Assembly (NCBI GenBank): GCA_004195635.1
Contig: PSPT01000001.1
Location: 1-64,000, forward strand
Source of the DNA: Methanobacteriota archaeon
GTDB taxonomy: Archaea; Thermoplasmatota; Poseidoniia; Poseidoniales; Poseidoniaceae
Reading direction: 5' to 3'
Length of the DNA: 64,000 nt
This document shows, piece by piece, positions 49,510 to 61,800 of this stretch. Positions within the stretch are counted from its first letter, which is position 1. The number at the start of each line of letters is the position of its first letter. Both the position numbers and the translations under genes were made by a program. Below the pieces are notes generated by a model, which worked only from the letters and a program-made list of their open reading frames with translations, did no database searches and was not told where the DNA came from.

Positions 49510-50451
49510 ATGAAGGCAGCCAGAACTAGTATATTCCTTTTGACCATATACGTTGTAAGCATGTTAGCAGCCGCTGCTCCTGCAGTTGCTCAAGGCTCGC
49601 CAACTCCAAACATTGATATTCAATGCTCCCCCTCAAATATTGAAATAGATGTTTATCCAGGTTCATCTCGTTTAGGCTCTACCACTTGTACTGCTACAAA
49701 CCCTACAAACTATGCTGAAGATGTCCAAATCACCGTTCAATCAGATGGTCTTGGATATGCTGCCCCCGGTTCATTAACAGTTCCTCCTTTGGGTCAAATT
49801 GATTTCGATATCACGGTCCGTGGAGAACTTCGAGCACCTGAAGGAACTCGCAACCTACAAGTTACCGCAGTTGTCACCAACGCAAATGGTGTGGCAAACC
49901 CGACTCCAGTACCAAAGACTGTAGCAATCATGGTCGTATTGGTTCAATTCTCCCGCCTCCAAGTAGAAGCAGAGGAACCTTTCACTCAACTCCGCCCCTA
50001 TGTTGATTACACCTTCGTATTCAATGTTCACAACCAAGGAAATGCCATGGACAAGTTCAAGGTAGAAGTAACTGAAAACTCCATGGTTCGTCTTGAGGAT
50101 GCAGGCTTCCAAGTGCAACTTCCATTAGTTTCTACTGAAATCGAATCTCAATCTCCACCACAGAAGATCCGCGTTCTCGTTCGTACACCAAAGAATCAGG
50201 GATGGACAGACCAATACTACCAACTTGAATTCCAAGCAACAAGTGATTTCAGTTGCCGAACCGAAAATGCATGTAACTCCGAGTCACAACAAATCACGAT
50301 TTATGTCCGTGGTATTTACCTGCCTGGCTTTGAAATTATCCCAACTCTCTCAATGCTTGCTTTCGCAGCAGCAGTTGGCTTTAGACGCATCAATGATGAA
50401 GATGATGATGAAGAGAGTGCTAAAAGGAAAAAGCAGTTAAGTGCTGAATAA
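49510..50451 (+). CDS. Secreted protein with CARDB/NEW3-like beta domains and PGF-CTERM-like C-terminal segment
   Basis: Signal-like MKAARTSIFLLTIYVVSMLAAAAPAVAQ; DYTFVFNVHNQGNAMDKFKVEVTE; C-terminus LPGFEIIPTLSMLAFAAAVGFRRINDEDDDEESAKRKKQ. Track start 49438. Confidence 0.7.
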   Translation: MKAARTSIFLLTIYVVSMLAAAAPAVAQGSPTPNIDIQCSPSNIEIDVYPGSSRLGSTTCTATNPTNYAEDVQITVQSDGLGYAAPGSLTVPPLGQIDFDITVRGELRAPEGTRNLQVTAVVTNANGVANPTPVPKTVAIMVVLVQFSRLQVEAEEPFTQLRPYVDYTFVFNVHNQGNAMDKFKVEVTENSMVRLEDAGFQVQLPLVSTEIESQSPPQKIRVLVRTPKNQGWTDQYYQLEFQATSDFSCRTENACNSESQQITIYVRGIYLPGFEIIPTLSMLAFAAAVGFRRINDEDDDEESAKRKKQLSAE

Positions 50452-50578
50452 TTAGTATTATTGAGCGCCTTGGCGCTGATGCAACTACTTAGCCATCCAC
50501 TGTTTGTTGATACCAAATAGGGGAGAGGTTGATAACTGAGCACATTAACCGTTAGATGAATTACTCGGATGTGAAGCA

Positions 50579-51724
50579 ATGGGTGGACTACTAGATAAGG
50601 CTAATCTTGCCGATAATGATGATGACGAACAGGCTACAGATGCTGAAGGTGAGGCAAAAGTAGAACCGGAAGCAACTGGTGGCCTTCTTGCAAAAAGTGG
50701 TACTGAAATAAGCAATGATCCTTCCTCCGGAGTAAGTATTCGTGTTGATGATGACGACGATACTCCTGCTTGGCTAAAATATGGTTCAGTAGTAGGCGTA
50801 TTTCTGCTCATTGGCTTCATCGCTTATCAATTGATGTTAGGATTCAACATGGGTGGTTATTCAATTACTCTAACTGAAATTGAGATTGATGAAAATGACA
50901 ATGCTCTTCGCTTTCAGATTGCTGTCGGCACTCCAATGTTTGGAAGTGTGGCTGGAACCGATGTAAATCTCTCAATATCTTACGGAGAAGATGAAGTATG
51001 GTCTGGAGTAACTACTATTGACCGCAGCCTCAATTGGATAGAAGTTCCATTCGCAGATTTTTACCAAGGCAATTCTAGAGACTCGACTGGTTTCAACGAT
51101 CACACTTATTACACAATAACGGCAACCCAAGGTTCTTCTTCTGATGAATTAAGAATTACTCCACCTCAACAAATGGACCGTACTTTATCCGCAGCAGATA
51201 GCGAGTATATTGAGATGAAGGAAAATGGAGAATGTGACGGAGATACAGATACTACTATGGATCTTTGCCATATAGGGCTTTGGTTCCGCGTCGGAGTTGG
51301 TATTGATGACCCAATTAATGATGGGCTACTTTGGCACATTGATAGCGACTATACAATTGACGCAGTAGTAAAATATAACGGTAATCCTGTACTTACTTTC
51401 CCCCCAATAACCGTTGATGGTGCTAAGTCCTCATGGTCAAGTAGTGCTGAGGTAAATGAAGGTGGGACAATGGTAGAGAATGCATGGATGGGGATGGGTG
51501 GTACAAAATCAGTCCCAGATGTGGCTGAAGGTACATATGTTGAAAGAGACAACTTCTTTGATGATGATGGATGTTATTCTATGACAGTTACTGTCACACA
51601 CAATTCTATCTTTGGCGGTTCATATTCTGTTGATACCGAGGGAATTCACCTATACTGGGTTTACAATGAAAACCGAGGCGATAACGGCCCTTATGAGCCT
51701 AGTGTTGCCTGTGAAGATGTGTAA
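50579..51724 (+). CDS. Hypothetical single-pass membrane protein with acidic cytoplasmic N-terminus
   Basis: TM WLKYGSVVGVFLLIGFIAYQLML after acidic N-terminal ~60 residues; no family recognised. Confidence 0.6.
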   Translation: MGGLLDKANLADNDDDEQATDAEGEAKVEPEATGGLLAKSGTEISNDPSSGVSIRVDDDDDTPAWLKYGSVVGVFLLIGFIAYQLMLGFNMGGYSITLTEIEIDENDNALRFQIAVGTPMFGSVAGTDVNLSISYGEDEVWSGVTTIDRSLNWIEVPFADFYQGNSRDSTGFNDHTYYTITATQGSSSDELRITPPQQMDRTLSAADSEYIEMKENGECDGDTDTTMDLCHIGLWFRVGVGIDDPINDGLLWHIDSDYTIDAVVKYNGNPVLTFPPITVDGAKSSWSSSAEVNEGGTMVENAWMGMGGTKSVPDVAEGTYVERDNFFDDDGCYSMTVTVTHNSIFGGSYSVDTEGIHLYWVYNENRGDNGPYEPSVACEDV

Positions 51725-51792
51725 TAACGAAGAAATGATATTACTGCTAATTGCAGTCAATGATGTTGAGATTTGCTATTGAGGCCTCGTCT

Positions 51793-53526
51793 TCACTCAA
51801 CCTTTTCTTCCTCTTCAACATCGTCTTCAATAATGCCTTCCTCTTCTTCATCCTCAACTTCATCGAGGTATTCTTTTTGAGATTCTTCCTCTTCCTCGTC
51901 GGAAAAAGCACCCCTTTGTGCCATTACTCCAAGCAAAACTACTCCAATTACTGCTGCTGCTATTAAGGCGATGACCATTCCGTTTCCATCCTCTGCATTG
52001 ACTAATGCATACCAAGAAACAACTTCGGAATCAACACTTGGACTCATTTCACCCAGCCACTCTGATGGTTGTAGAATTGAACAAGATATACCATAATCTC
52101 CTTCCACGCTTCCTCTCCAAGTAAATTCAACCTGCGATACTTGGCCTGCGTTTACTGATACTTCAGGGTAAGCCGGAGAAATATGTGCATCATCCCCCGT
52201 TGTTCTAATGCATTCGAGAGATACTCCTTCTGCTGAGGTTATGCCGGTATTTTCAACTTCGACAGTAACAGTAACTGGTTTATTCACTGAAACACTTGTC
52301 TGATTCACACTTACAGTTTTCACCATTAGGTCAGGTAATTCCATATTTAGTTCACTATATTCTTCTGGTGTAAGTTGCACTTCAGTTGAGATGTTGCCCC
52401 AAGGGCCATTCCAAACCACTAGGACAGTTGCTGCTTCATACCATATTGTGCCGCTGCTATCTTGCAAAGAGATAATTCTTTCAGGCATGCTGATAGAAAA
52501 ATTGCCGGAATCATCGGTAGAACCTTGTTTTGTGAGGCCAAGCCACCCCAGACCGCTAACTAATACTCCCGCTGATTGGAGAGGAGTGTTGATTATTTGT
52601 TCATCAGCAACTACCACCCACTGGTCAACAAATCCACCGGTCCCGGTGCTATCTTGCCATATAATTTCACTATTCCACCCCGCAATAATATCCTCATCGT
52701 CCATACTTCCAATTACTGAACTATTTATTACCGCAATAGAGCCTGTGTCTGCTACAACTACTGGGCCACTCATGTGGATTACAGAATCATCCACAGTTGC
52801 ATTCCCAGCCACTATGATATTAGCCCCGACAATTGACCCCGAATTCATGTCAGCAAGACCTCCTTCTTGGATTTCCATTGTCCATGTTTTTGCACAACAA
52901 TAATACATTCCTTCTTGGACTAGATCTGCTGCATATGAGATATCAGTGTCATCTGCCCAATTTACTACAACGGTTGTGATAACTGGAATTGAATTAGGAT
53001 TATGTGTAAAGTCAACCCAAACATTATCCTCTCCACTTTGGGAAGAATAGTCAATAGTAATTTCACTACCACTGACTGCTTCAGGTGTCTCACCAGATAT
53101 TCCAACAAGGGGTGCGAAAGAAATTAGTTCTTCAGTAAAAGAAATAGTAATGTCAACCTCTCCTCCTTGCCCGTTAAGAGGTATTTGCATTCTTCCATCC
53201 TGAGCATAAAGTTTGAGGCTAGTTGGAGCATTTTGTGCAGTAAGATTTGAGTTAGTCATTTCCAACACACCGCCATCTTCAACCACAATTTTCGCATCAT
53301 CTGCAACATCAATATTACTTCTTATTGTCAACTTCGCTCCACTTGCGATGCTTACTTCACCATCAAAGACACCATCATCAGTCCAAATTTCGTCCGCAGT
53401 AATTGTTATTGATGAACCATCTGAAGGAGGTGTGCCGACGCTTGCATCGGCTAATACGCCCATGCTCATTGAAGAAAATGAAAGTAGTAAAAGCAAAGCG
53501 GTAACGGCAATTGAACTTCTGCGCAT
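51793..53526 (-). CDS. Secreted/membrane-anchored surface protein with CARDB-like domain, C-terminal TM and highly acidic tail
   Basis: Signal-like MRRSSIAVTALLLLLSFSSMSMGVLA; DLMVKTVSVNQTSVSVNKPVTVTVEVENTGITSAEGVSLEC; TM MVIALIAAAVIGVVLLGVMA; Asp/Glu-rich tail. Track start 53718. Confidence 0.75.
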   Translation of the reverse strand: MRRSSIAVTALLLLLSFSSMSMGVLADASVGTPPSDGSSITITADEIWTDDGVFDGEVSIASGAKLTIRSNIDVADDAKIVVEDGGVLEMTNSNLTAQNAPTSLKLYAQDGRMQIPLNGQGGEVDITISFTEELISFAPLVGISGETPEAVSGSEITIDYSSQSGEDNVWVDFTHNPNSIPVITTVVVNWADDTDISYAADLVQEGMYYCCAKTWTMEIQEGGLADMNSGSIVGANIIVAGNATVDDSVIHMSGPVVVADTGSIAVINSSVIGSMDDEDIIAGWNSEIIWQDSTGTGGFVDQWVVVADEQIINTPLQSAGVLVSGLGWLGLTKQGSTDDSGNFSISMPERIISLQDSSGTIWYEAATVLVVWNGPWGNISTEVQLTPEEYSELNMELPDLMVKTVSVNQTSVSVNKPVTVTVEVENTGITSAEGVSLECIRTTGDDAHISPAYPEVSVNAGQVSQVEFTWRGSVEGDYGISCSILQPSEWLGEMSPSVDSEVVSWYALVNAEDGNGMVIALIAAAVIGVVLLGVMAQRGAFSDEEEEESQKEYLDEVEDEEEEGIIEDDVEEEEKVE

Positions 53527-53618
53527 AATGCCTCTTAAGTAACACCTGTTTTTCAATAATCCCCAAGACTTGGCAAGAAAATAGACAATTTGGCTAATTA
53601 GCGTATTGCCACCCACTC

Positions 53619-54290
53619 TTAATACGGAACATCTTTCCAGCCGAGCTTGTATCCAAGAATATTGAAAGCCCTGTGAATAATTGGGGTGAGAATTAGAAGA
53701 CCTAACATCCCAATCCAAACTCCCTCAGCGGAATGATAGGTTGAGGGTAGGAAAATAAGGCCCCCTATGAAAGTAAAGATGGCAAAAGGTAAGGTGTCAA
53801 GTAAGGGTGCCTTACTACTAACACCCCCCTCTCTTTTTAATCCACGTCTGCGTTTCATAAATGAACCTGTACTATCGCCTACAAGGCTAAAAAAGCCGAG
53901 TAAGGTTCCTAAATAGAATGCACTTCCAATCCATCCAAGGTTAAGAAAACTGAATGTGCCAATACCGCTGCCATTAATTGAAATATCAATAAATGGAGCG
54001 TTGGTCAAATCGTTGCCACTAACTAACCAAACCATAAAAATGGCGAGCAAACCACTGGTTAATGACCCCCCTATTAGTCCATTCCAAGTTTTCCCATCAC
54101 CAAGAACACGATTTCCATCCTTGTGGGTTCTTCCGCCGTCAATAGGCCACGGACCATACCCTGTTTTAGGAAGCCATTTTCCCCACATCATTGCAAAGGT
54201 GTTGACCAAATAACCTGGTAAATAAAGCCACAGGACACAAAGAACCAATGTGAATATTCCGAGTTCTTCAAGGCTAACTAAACCCTCCAT
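53619..54290 (-). CDS. carS: CDP-archaeol synthase (CarS/DUF46 family)
   Basis: LPGYLVNTFAMMWGKWLPKTGYGPWPIDGGRTHKDGNRVLGDGKTWNGLIGG; GTLLGFFSLVGDSTGSFMKRRRGLKRE. Track start 54353. Confidence 0.87.
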   Translation of the reverse strand: MEGLVSLEELGIFTLVLCVLWLYLPGYLVNTFAMMWGKWLPKTGYGPWPIDGGRTHKDGNRVLGDGKTWNGLIGGSLTSGLLAIFMVWLVSGNDLTNAPFIDISINGSGIGTFSFLNLGWIGSAFYLGTLLGFFSLVGDSTGSFMKRRRGLKREGGVSSKAPLLDTLPFAIFTFIGGLIFLPSTYHSAEGVWIGMLGLLILTPIIHRAFNILGYKLGWKDVPY

Positions 54291-54430
54291 ATTGTGTCCT
54301 ATACTCAAGCAGCCTAAGAGGTAAACCCATTTGAATGATAGATATTGAAGCACATTCTAGATGCTTTTCGAAGCGAAATAAATGAATGATTCGCCACAAT
54401 ACTATTGAGCCATGCCTTTGAGCGCACAAC

Positions 54431-55711
54431 ATGACAGGTGACGAGGGCCGAGTAGTACTTGTTGTTGGGGGGGGTGGGCGCGAACACGCTTTGACCATGT
54501 CCTTAACTTCAAGTCAAAGCGTGTCTGCAGTTCATGTTGCACCAGGTAACGCAGGAACTGCAGCAATCGCAACTAATCATCCAATTTCAGCATCAAATAT
54601 TGATGGAATGCTGGAATTAGCATTAGAATTAGCAGTAGATTTTGTAGTTGTTGGCCCCGAAGCTCCGTTGGTTGCCGGTCTTGCCGACCGATTGCGTGAA
54701 AATGGAATTGCTTGCTTTGGCCCTGATTCAGAAAATGCAATGCTCGAAGGTAGCAAAATAGTTGCCAAACAAGCAATGGCGGATTTGGAAGTCCCTACTG
54801 CAGATTATTTTGTCTTACAAGCTGGTGAGAGTCTTGAGGAAGATATTGAGGAAGCGTTGGATGTTTTTTCTGGAGAACCATGGGTTATCAAAAGAGATGT
54901 TTTGGCTGGTGGGAAAGGAGTTGTAGTTACAGAAAACCGCAATGAAGCAACCAATTTCATCAAATCTTCAATTGAAACCGATGGTGAAGTCTTGGTTGAG
55001 GCATTTCTTGCTGGTGAAGAAGTAAGTATGCTAGTAATAATGGATGAGCATTCAGCCATTTGCCTTCCTCCAAGTCAAGATCATAAGCGAGTTGGAGATG
55101 GTGATTCAGGCCCCAACACTGGTGGAATGGGCGCTTATTGTCCTGCTCCCGTTGTAACTCCCGAAATCAATTCACGAATAATGCAACGAATTGTAATGCC
55201 TATGCATGAAGGTCTTTCTTCGCAAGAAATCCCTTATCGTGGAGTCCTATTTATTGGGCTAATGATCGATGCTGAAGGTAATCCATTTGTGGTTGAATTT
55301 AATGTTCGCTTTGGCGACCCAGAGTGTCAAGTAACTCTACCACTGATTGCTTCTGATTTTGGCGACATGTTATACTGTGCAGCAACTGGAACTTTAGTCG
55401 AACATGAGGATGAGTTTAATGACTTATGCAGCCTTACTGTTGTTTTGGCTTCAGAGGGTTACCCTTCCACGCCGATAAAAGGACGAATGATAACTGGTGA
55501 GGGGATCACATCATCTGGCAATTCGTGGATATCTCATGCAGGTACAAAATTGGTAGATGGCGAATTAATTTCAAATGGCGGGAGAGTTCTTTCATGCACT
55601 GCTATTGGTGGTTCCTTACAAGAGGCTGCCGAACGTGCATATTCCTTAATTGAATCATTAAAATTGGAAGGCTCACATTATCGAAAAGATATCGGCTATC
55701 GCGCACTTTAA
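54431..55711 (+). CDS. purD: Phosphoribosylamine-glycine ligase
   Basis: [77 protein letters not shown]. Confidence 0.94.
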   Translation: MTGDEGRVVLVVGGGGREHALTMSLTSSQSVSAVHVAPGNAGTAAIATNHPISASNIDGMLELALELAVDFVVVGPEAPLVAGLADRLRENGIACFGPDSENAMLEGSKIVAKQAMADLEVPTADYFVLQAGESLEEDIEEALDVFSGEPWVIKRDVLAGGKGVVVTENRNEATNFIKSSIETDGEVLVEAFLAGEEVSMLVIMDEHSAICLPPSQDHKRVGDGDSGPNTGGMGAYCPAPVVTPEINSRIMQRIVMPMHEGLSSQEIPYRGVLFIGLMIDAEGNPFVVEFNVRFGDPECQVTLPLIASDFGDMLYCAATGTLVEHEDEFNDLCSLTVVLASEGYPSTPIKGRMITGEGITSSGNSWISHAGTKLVDGELISNGGRVLSCTAIGGSLQEAAERAYSLIESLKLEGSHYRKDIGYRAL

Positions 55712-55747
55712 TCGTGCGCCTACGCGAGAGGGATGAAGTTTTTTTTT
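55701..55747 (+). terminator. Putative terminator after purD
   Basis: GCGCAC-tttaatc-GTGCGC hairpin over the stop codon and a 9-T tract at 55739-55747. Confidence 0.45.
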
Positions 55748-55829
55748 CCCAATACTGCCCTTTCGTACTACTGCAATACAATTAGAGCCTTACGGGCAAT
55801 AACAACGGCTAAAAGGGGCAGTTAGTTCG

Positions 55830-55861
55830 CCAGCGTGCTCAGCCTACTGGCTGAACGCTGG
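55830..55861 (+). promoter_or_regulatory. Strong 5'-UTR hairpin upstream of aglB-like start codon
   Basis: CCAGCGT-gc-TCAGCC-TACT-GGCTGA-ACGCTGG: 13 bp with a 2-nt bulge and a tetraloop, 17 nt before ATG 55879. Confidence 0.5.
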
Positions 55862-55878
55862 ACCACGAGGGTTCTACT

Positions 55879-58800
55879 ATGGGAGAAAAAAAAATAAACA
55901 GGAATAGTCCGGCATCTTTGTTGGGGTGGCTAATAGCACCCCTAGCAATATTGCTGGCCTTTGCGACAAGCCAAATCATCGGCTTTGAATTGATGGATGA
56001 AGAAGGCACAGTGGGCTTTGGCTTGCTTGCAGTTGCTGCAATTGCAGCAACAATACCTCGCATTTTGCGTGAAAACAATATCCTCTCCCTAGGAAAGACC
56101 CGAACCTCTTTGTTGTTTTTCGCAGTATTTGTACTTGCATCTTTTGGCGTTTCGTCAATAGCTGGCCCACTCGTAGGATTGCTATTCTTTGTGCTTTCTT
56201 TTGTAGGGCACTTGTATGATAAAGGCCTTCGGCATGAAGAATACACAATCCTTACTTTTGCAGTAATTGGATTCTTCTTTGCTCTCGGAGTTGCAGGGAT
56301 GGCAGATACTTGGGCTCCAATTGACTTTGATCTAGATGGTGATGCAATGACTTATGAAAATTTCACCGATCAACATAGAGTGGTTACTGGATTCCTATTC
56401 TTTAGCACATTAATGTTGAGCATCTTAGTGGGCTCAATAATTGCAATTTTGCAACGCGGAGTTATCTTTGCTTCAGGTAGCGGCAGTTGGATGAGTTACT
56501 TGCCAAGTACCGATTCAAAGAATCCTATAAAGAGTGCTTTACCACTTTTATTGGCATTATCTGTTTGGGCTGGTGCACACATCGGCTCATTAGTACACTT
56601 CGGTATTAGCGACGAAATCGTTCGTCTTGGATTAACTGTCGAGGAAGTCTCATATGGTCACATCGGCTTCTTTTGGTCACTTTTCACGGGTATTATTGCC
56701 TGTGTTGTAGCATTATTCTATGCTGAGAGATGGTTTACCCGTGCAATGATATTGAGTTCTGTATGGATTCTTTACACTGCAGGTCTATGGCAAGAACATG
56801 GACTTTACACTGCAGATTGGTTGGAAGGAACTTGGGGTGTTGTCATGTGGGCAGCATTTACTTTCTTTGCTTTCGTAGGTGCTTTCTATCTTGCAAGCCA
56901 TGAAAAATACGGCAATTGGAATATACGTCCAAACTATGACCCAAGCCCAGCTCGCCAATGGTGGTCTGCGCATTGGGTAGGAATAATGGTCTTCTCTGCT
57001 TTCGTAGTTGCACTATGTGTGCGTATTCTATGGAATGTAATTCCAGCAATGAACGCTACTGGTACTGGCGGATGGGACCTTACTGGAGGTTCTGACCCTT
57101 GGTACATGAAGAGAGCCGTTGACTACATAATTGCAAACAATGCTCATTTCATTTTGGATGCAGACCGTGCTTACCCACTTGGGGATATCAATCCTCGTCC
57201 ACCACTATTTACCTGGTCTCTTGCACTTGGAGGGGTTCTCGTTGCTCCATTCATTGGAGAGACTCCTGAAAATGCAGTATGGTGGGGCGTTGCGGCATTA
57301 CCGGCTCTATATGGTTCTCTAACAATACTCCCTATCTTTGCAATGGCCAAAGAACACTTCGGAAAGGGTGCTGGTGTAATCGCAGCATGGTTGATTGCAT
57401 TAATGCCTGGACACGTTAGTCACAGCACTTTCGCTTTAGCAGACCACGATGCTTTCGTATTGTTATTCATGGTACTCGGTTTCCATTATTATTTGAAGGC
57501 AGTAAAGTATGGTGGATTCGCAAGACTTACGCCTGAATCTTCATTGTCTGTAAGTTATGTTAAGACTGCAATATTAGCTGTTATCGCTGAGCGTAAAGCA
57601 GCAGTAAATTATGCTATTTTGGCTGGAGTGTGTATTGGCGTAGTTGCTCTTGGATGGAAAGGTTTCGTTTATGGGCCTGGGATTCTTTTCTTAGCATTCT
57701 TTACTCAAGTTATCTTTAACCTAATTTACCGTAAAGATAGTACAATTCTTACTGTAATTACAATAATGATGTTTGCGACAACTTTTGCTTTGGTATTACC
57801 GGTTTATGCTCATTACCAATTAGGACTAATTTGGGATGCTTCTGGTATGCAGCCGCTATTCTTTATCTTTGGCTTCACACTTGCATTAGGAATAATCGCA
57901 GTTTGCTTCCGCGACAAACCATGGTTACTCGTATTTGGAACTGCTTTCTCAAGTGCAGTTGGAATTGCATTGATTCTTTGGATTCTTCAATTAGCCAATT
58001 TGTACAGTGGTTGGGATATCCTAACAACCGGTGGTTATTATTTCAGTAAGAACAAGATATTCGGAACAATTGCAGAAGCACAGGCTCCACAACGCGGAAT
58101 GCTATTCGCATCTTTCGGACCGATCGTCTTCGTATTGGCTCTTGGATCTGCAGTATTTGGATTATGGAACGGAATAAGAAATAGTAAAGGGCCGCAATTA
58201 ATTCTGGGATTGTGGCTACTTATTGCAGCATACATGGCCTGGAGTGCAGGTCGTTTCGTATTCAATGCAACACCGGCAATGGCAGTTCTTGGAGCATGGG
58301 CAATCGTAATGGTTTGGAACCTATCTGGCGTTGCAAAATTCAAAGAAACATGGAGGCGCAACGGCCTAAGAACTCCTGCAGACAGATTCAAATCTGCTCG
58401 AAAGGCTCTTTGGAAGAATCCTGCATTTGGTGCAGTATTCTTAGTTATGCTTCTACTGATGAGCCAGCACGCTACATATGGCCTTGATGCTGGTATCCCA
58501 CGTGGAGGCGAGGGGGCTGCCGAACTTGATGCTGAATTCCATAACATTGCACCTGATATTCTAAGGTATGATATTTGGGATATGTCTATTCTTGACCATG
58601 AGGATTACGATCCAGCCACAGGAAATATGTGGTATTTGGGCTCTTTTGGTCCAGGATTCAATAGTTATGGTTGGAATGTAGCATATGATTGGATGGCTAA
58701 TCAAGATACAGACCAAGCATTTGGCGAGCGCCCAGCATTCGTATCTTGGTGGGATTATGGATTCCAAGCATTGGCACAAGGACAACATCCTACCGTGTCG

Positions 58801-61800
58801 GACAATTTCCAATCTGGTATTCCCGCATCTGGTAACATGTTGTTATCAAGAAGCCAAGCAGATACAATCGCATTATTCATTTGGCAATTGTCAGATGGTG
58901 ACCAAACATACAACGACAATCGTGTTGGTGAATATGAACTCACTGAGCGCTTTGCCAATGATTTGTCGAAGTATTTAAATGCAGAGCAACTTGCCGAATT
59001 TGAAGAAATCGCAATTTCAATGGATTCTTCTATTGTAGTTGATCGTTCATTTTCAGTTGAAGTTAGCAACCAAGATGCAGTTCTTGCTAAAGGGCAGCAT
59101 CTAGTTAATGGTATACATGATGAGGATGCACCTGTTGTTTGGCAGATTTACCAAAATGAAGAACTGGTAGCATGTACTGGTGGCGATTATGATTGTGATG
59201 GCCCAGCATATGCAAATGAAGATGATGCACGTCGTATTTTTGAAAGCCCAACCTTCATCCGAACTGCTGATGAAAATGTAGTTGGCACCACTCACTATAT
59301 TATTGACGATTACTGGTATACGTCTGATATTGTTGAAGAATTTGAGAGCGTAAGCACTAATCTTCATCGCAAGAATGCTCGCCTAGCATTAACTCGTAAT
59401 TTATTGACAAGTATCCTCTCTGAACAACAATTAGTTGACTTATATGCAGATTTAATGGACAATGAAATGTACCAAGTGCAAAATAGTGAAGGCCTACCTG
59501 GAGAGATTCTAACTCGAAATCATGAAATCCGATACTTCGCAGTTGACAATCGTCTATTCCCAGTCGGTGGCCATTATACTCAAGATCGCTACTATAATTA
59601 TGGGAATCCAACTGGTATTTTCCATGCGCCAACAGGCTTGAGTGGTCAAGACCTTGACCACTTTGTTGATACTGTTTATATGACCGAAAGAGGCTCTTTC
59701 AGTGACGAAATGACTTCTAGCCAATATGATGTCGAGCAAGTATCTGACTTCATGGCTCAGCAAGCAGGGGCAGACTTCGACCCAATTCGATTAATTGATG
59801 TCCGCGTAGATCACCTATCGGCATTCTATGAAACAATGGTTGCAAGAACATACGTTGGCTATGGTGCATCAACCCTTGGTCTTGTTTCTGGTTCCAGTAA
59901 CCCCTCTCCTGCTCAGCACTTTGGACAAACCGGTACGCCTGGTTCAATTCTTTCACAAGCAGTGCCTCTGCCTGCGGCAATGATGAACCATTTTGTTATT
60001 GCAAATTGGTATGGTGCTGGAATTCCAGACGATGTTGACTTCCCAACTGAATCAGCAGATCAACGTTCGATTCAATATGCAAATACAATGGTAAAGATTC
60101 TCAAGTATTACACTGGTACAGAAGTTTGTGGCCAAGTAGAGATGAGTGACAGTGGTGAAGGAATGGATGGCACACGTGTCCTTGTTGAACGCGATGCCTT
60201 TTCTGGAGAGGATGCAGTTGATATGGATAACAATACATATTGGATTCCAATTGCTGCAGTTGATGCTGATGAAAACGGTGATTGGTGTACAACTGTTCCA
60301 GCAGGACATATTCGATTCAGCGCATATGTGGGTGATAACAATCCCGAAATGGACCGTGATGTCATCCGCACCATCGATTATGGAGGCTCATTAGGTGACT
60401 TATTGCTTGTAGATAATACTGCCCGAGAAACAAATCCATTTACTGGACTTCTTGGTGAAGTATCCAATATGACTTGGTTGACCGAATCTCACCTCAATAT
60501 TACTGGGGTTCAAGGACACTCTGGCGAAGCATACCCTACTCCGGTATCGCTTGAAGTAGAAGCATCTGGTGTTAGTGGAATTATCGCTTGGAGTGGACAT
60601 GAAGATTTCAATGGTGTTCCACTCGTAGATACAGAATTTATTCTACGTAACATTTGGAGTGAAACTGATAACCGTACTGTAATGACTACCAATGGTTCAT
60701 TCACTACCGATGAAACAAGAATTGTCCAGGGAACTGGTCAAGTAACTTTCGTTGAATCTGGTGAATTCACAAGTGACGGAATTGCAATTGCCCGAAACTT
60801 TACCGGCAATTTTACGCGTACTTTCACTGATAAGCAATCCTACACAGGTAATGGTACATGGACGGGAACCGGAACTTTAGATATGGTTTGGATAGATGCC
60901 GAAAATGTACTTGCATGTAATGGTACAGGTGAAAATCAAACAATGCCCGAGGAGGAGAGTGTTTGTTTACAAGATGATGGCGAATATTTCCTTGATGGTA
61001 CAATGACTGCTTATGGTCGTTTCACAACCAAAGGTTCAGTTTCATTCACCACACAAATGGAATCTGCAACCTTTGAAGGCAATGGAATCTATGTGGGAAC
61101 TGGAACAATTAATGGGACAGGATTATTTATTGGAATTGGAGAATTCTCTGGTGAAATGGTGGAACCGGGTTCATTCTATGTTACTGGATTAATGCCAGGG
61201 CGCTATAACATGATTGCACAATTAGCAAATGGCCGAGAAATATTGCTTCCTGACCCTGTTGATATTGGATTAGAACCAAGCTTTGACTTAGATATGTCAA
61301 TTCCGGGTTCAATATTCATGGCCGAAGAACTTCATGATATGGAAGGTGAGTTAGTAAGTAATATGACTTTTGAATTACAAGATCTCGGATTAGAAGATTC
61401 GGAAGTAGTTTACATTACTACTGATGAAAATGGTTCCTTTAGTCATGGGCCCTTGCCATCAGGTGACTATTATTATCGATTTGATATTGATTCTGATGGG
61501 TTTTATGAATTGAATAATACTTTCTACGCTATTGGTGACTCGGAGAATTTCACTATTGATTCATCAATACCGACTCATCATGATGTAACAGTTCACATTG
61601 CAAGCACTGTTTGGAATAGTTCAACTGGACAATTTGAAGTATGGGAAAATATAAACCAGACAGTTCTCTTTACTGAATCTTCTTTCCCTGATTTGACTGT
61701 TGAAGCAACATCTGACGCCAACGGAGATTTGTTGGTTGAATTGCCAATGGGCATGTGGATTGCAACCGATTTAGCTGACCCTACCTTCATCCTATATTCT

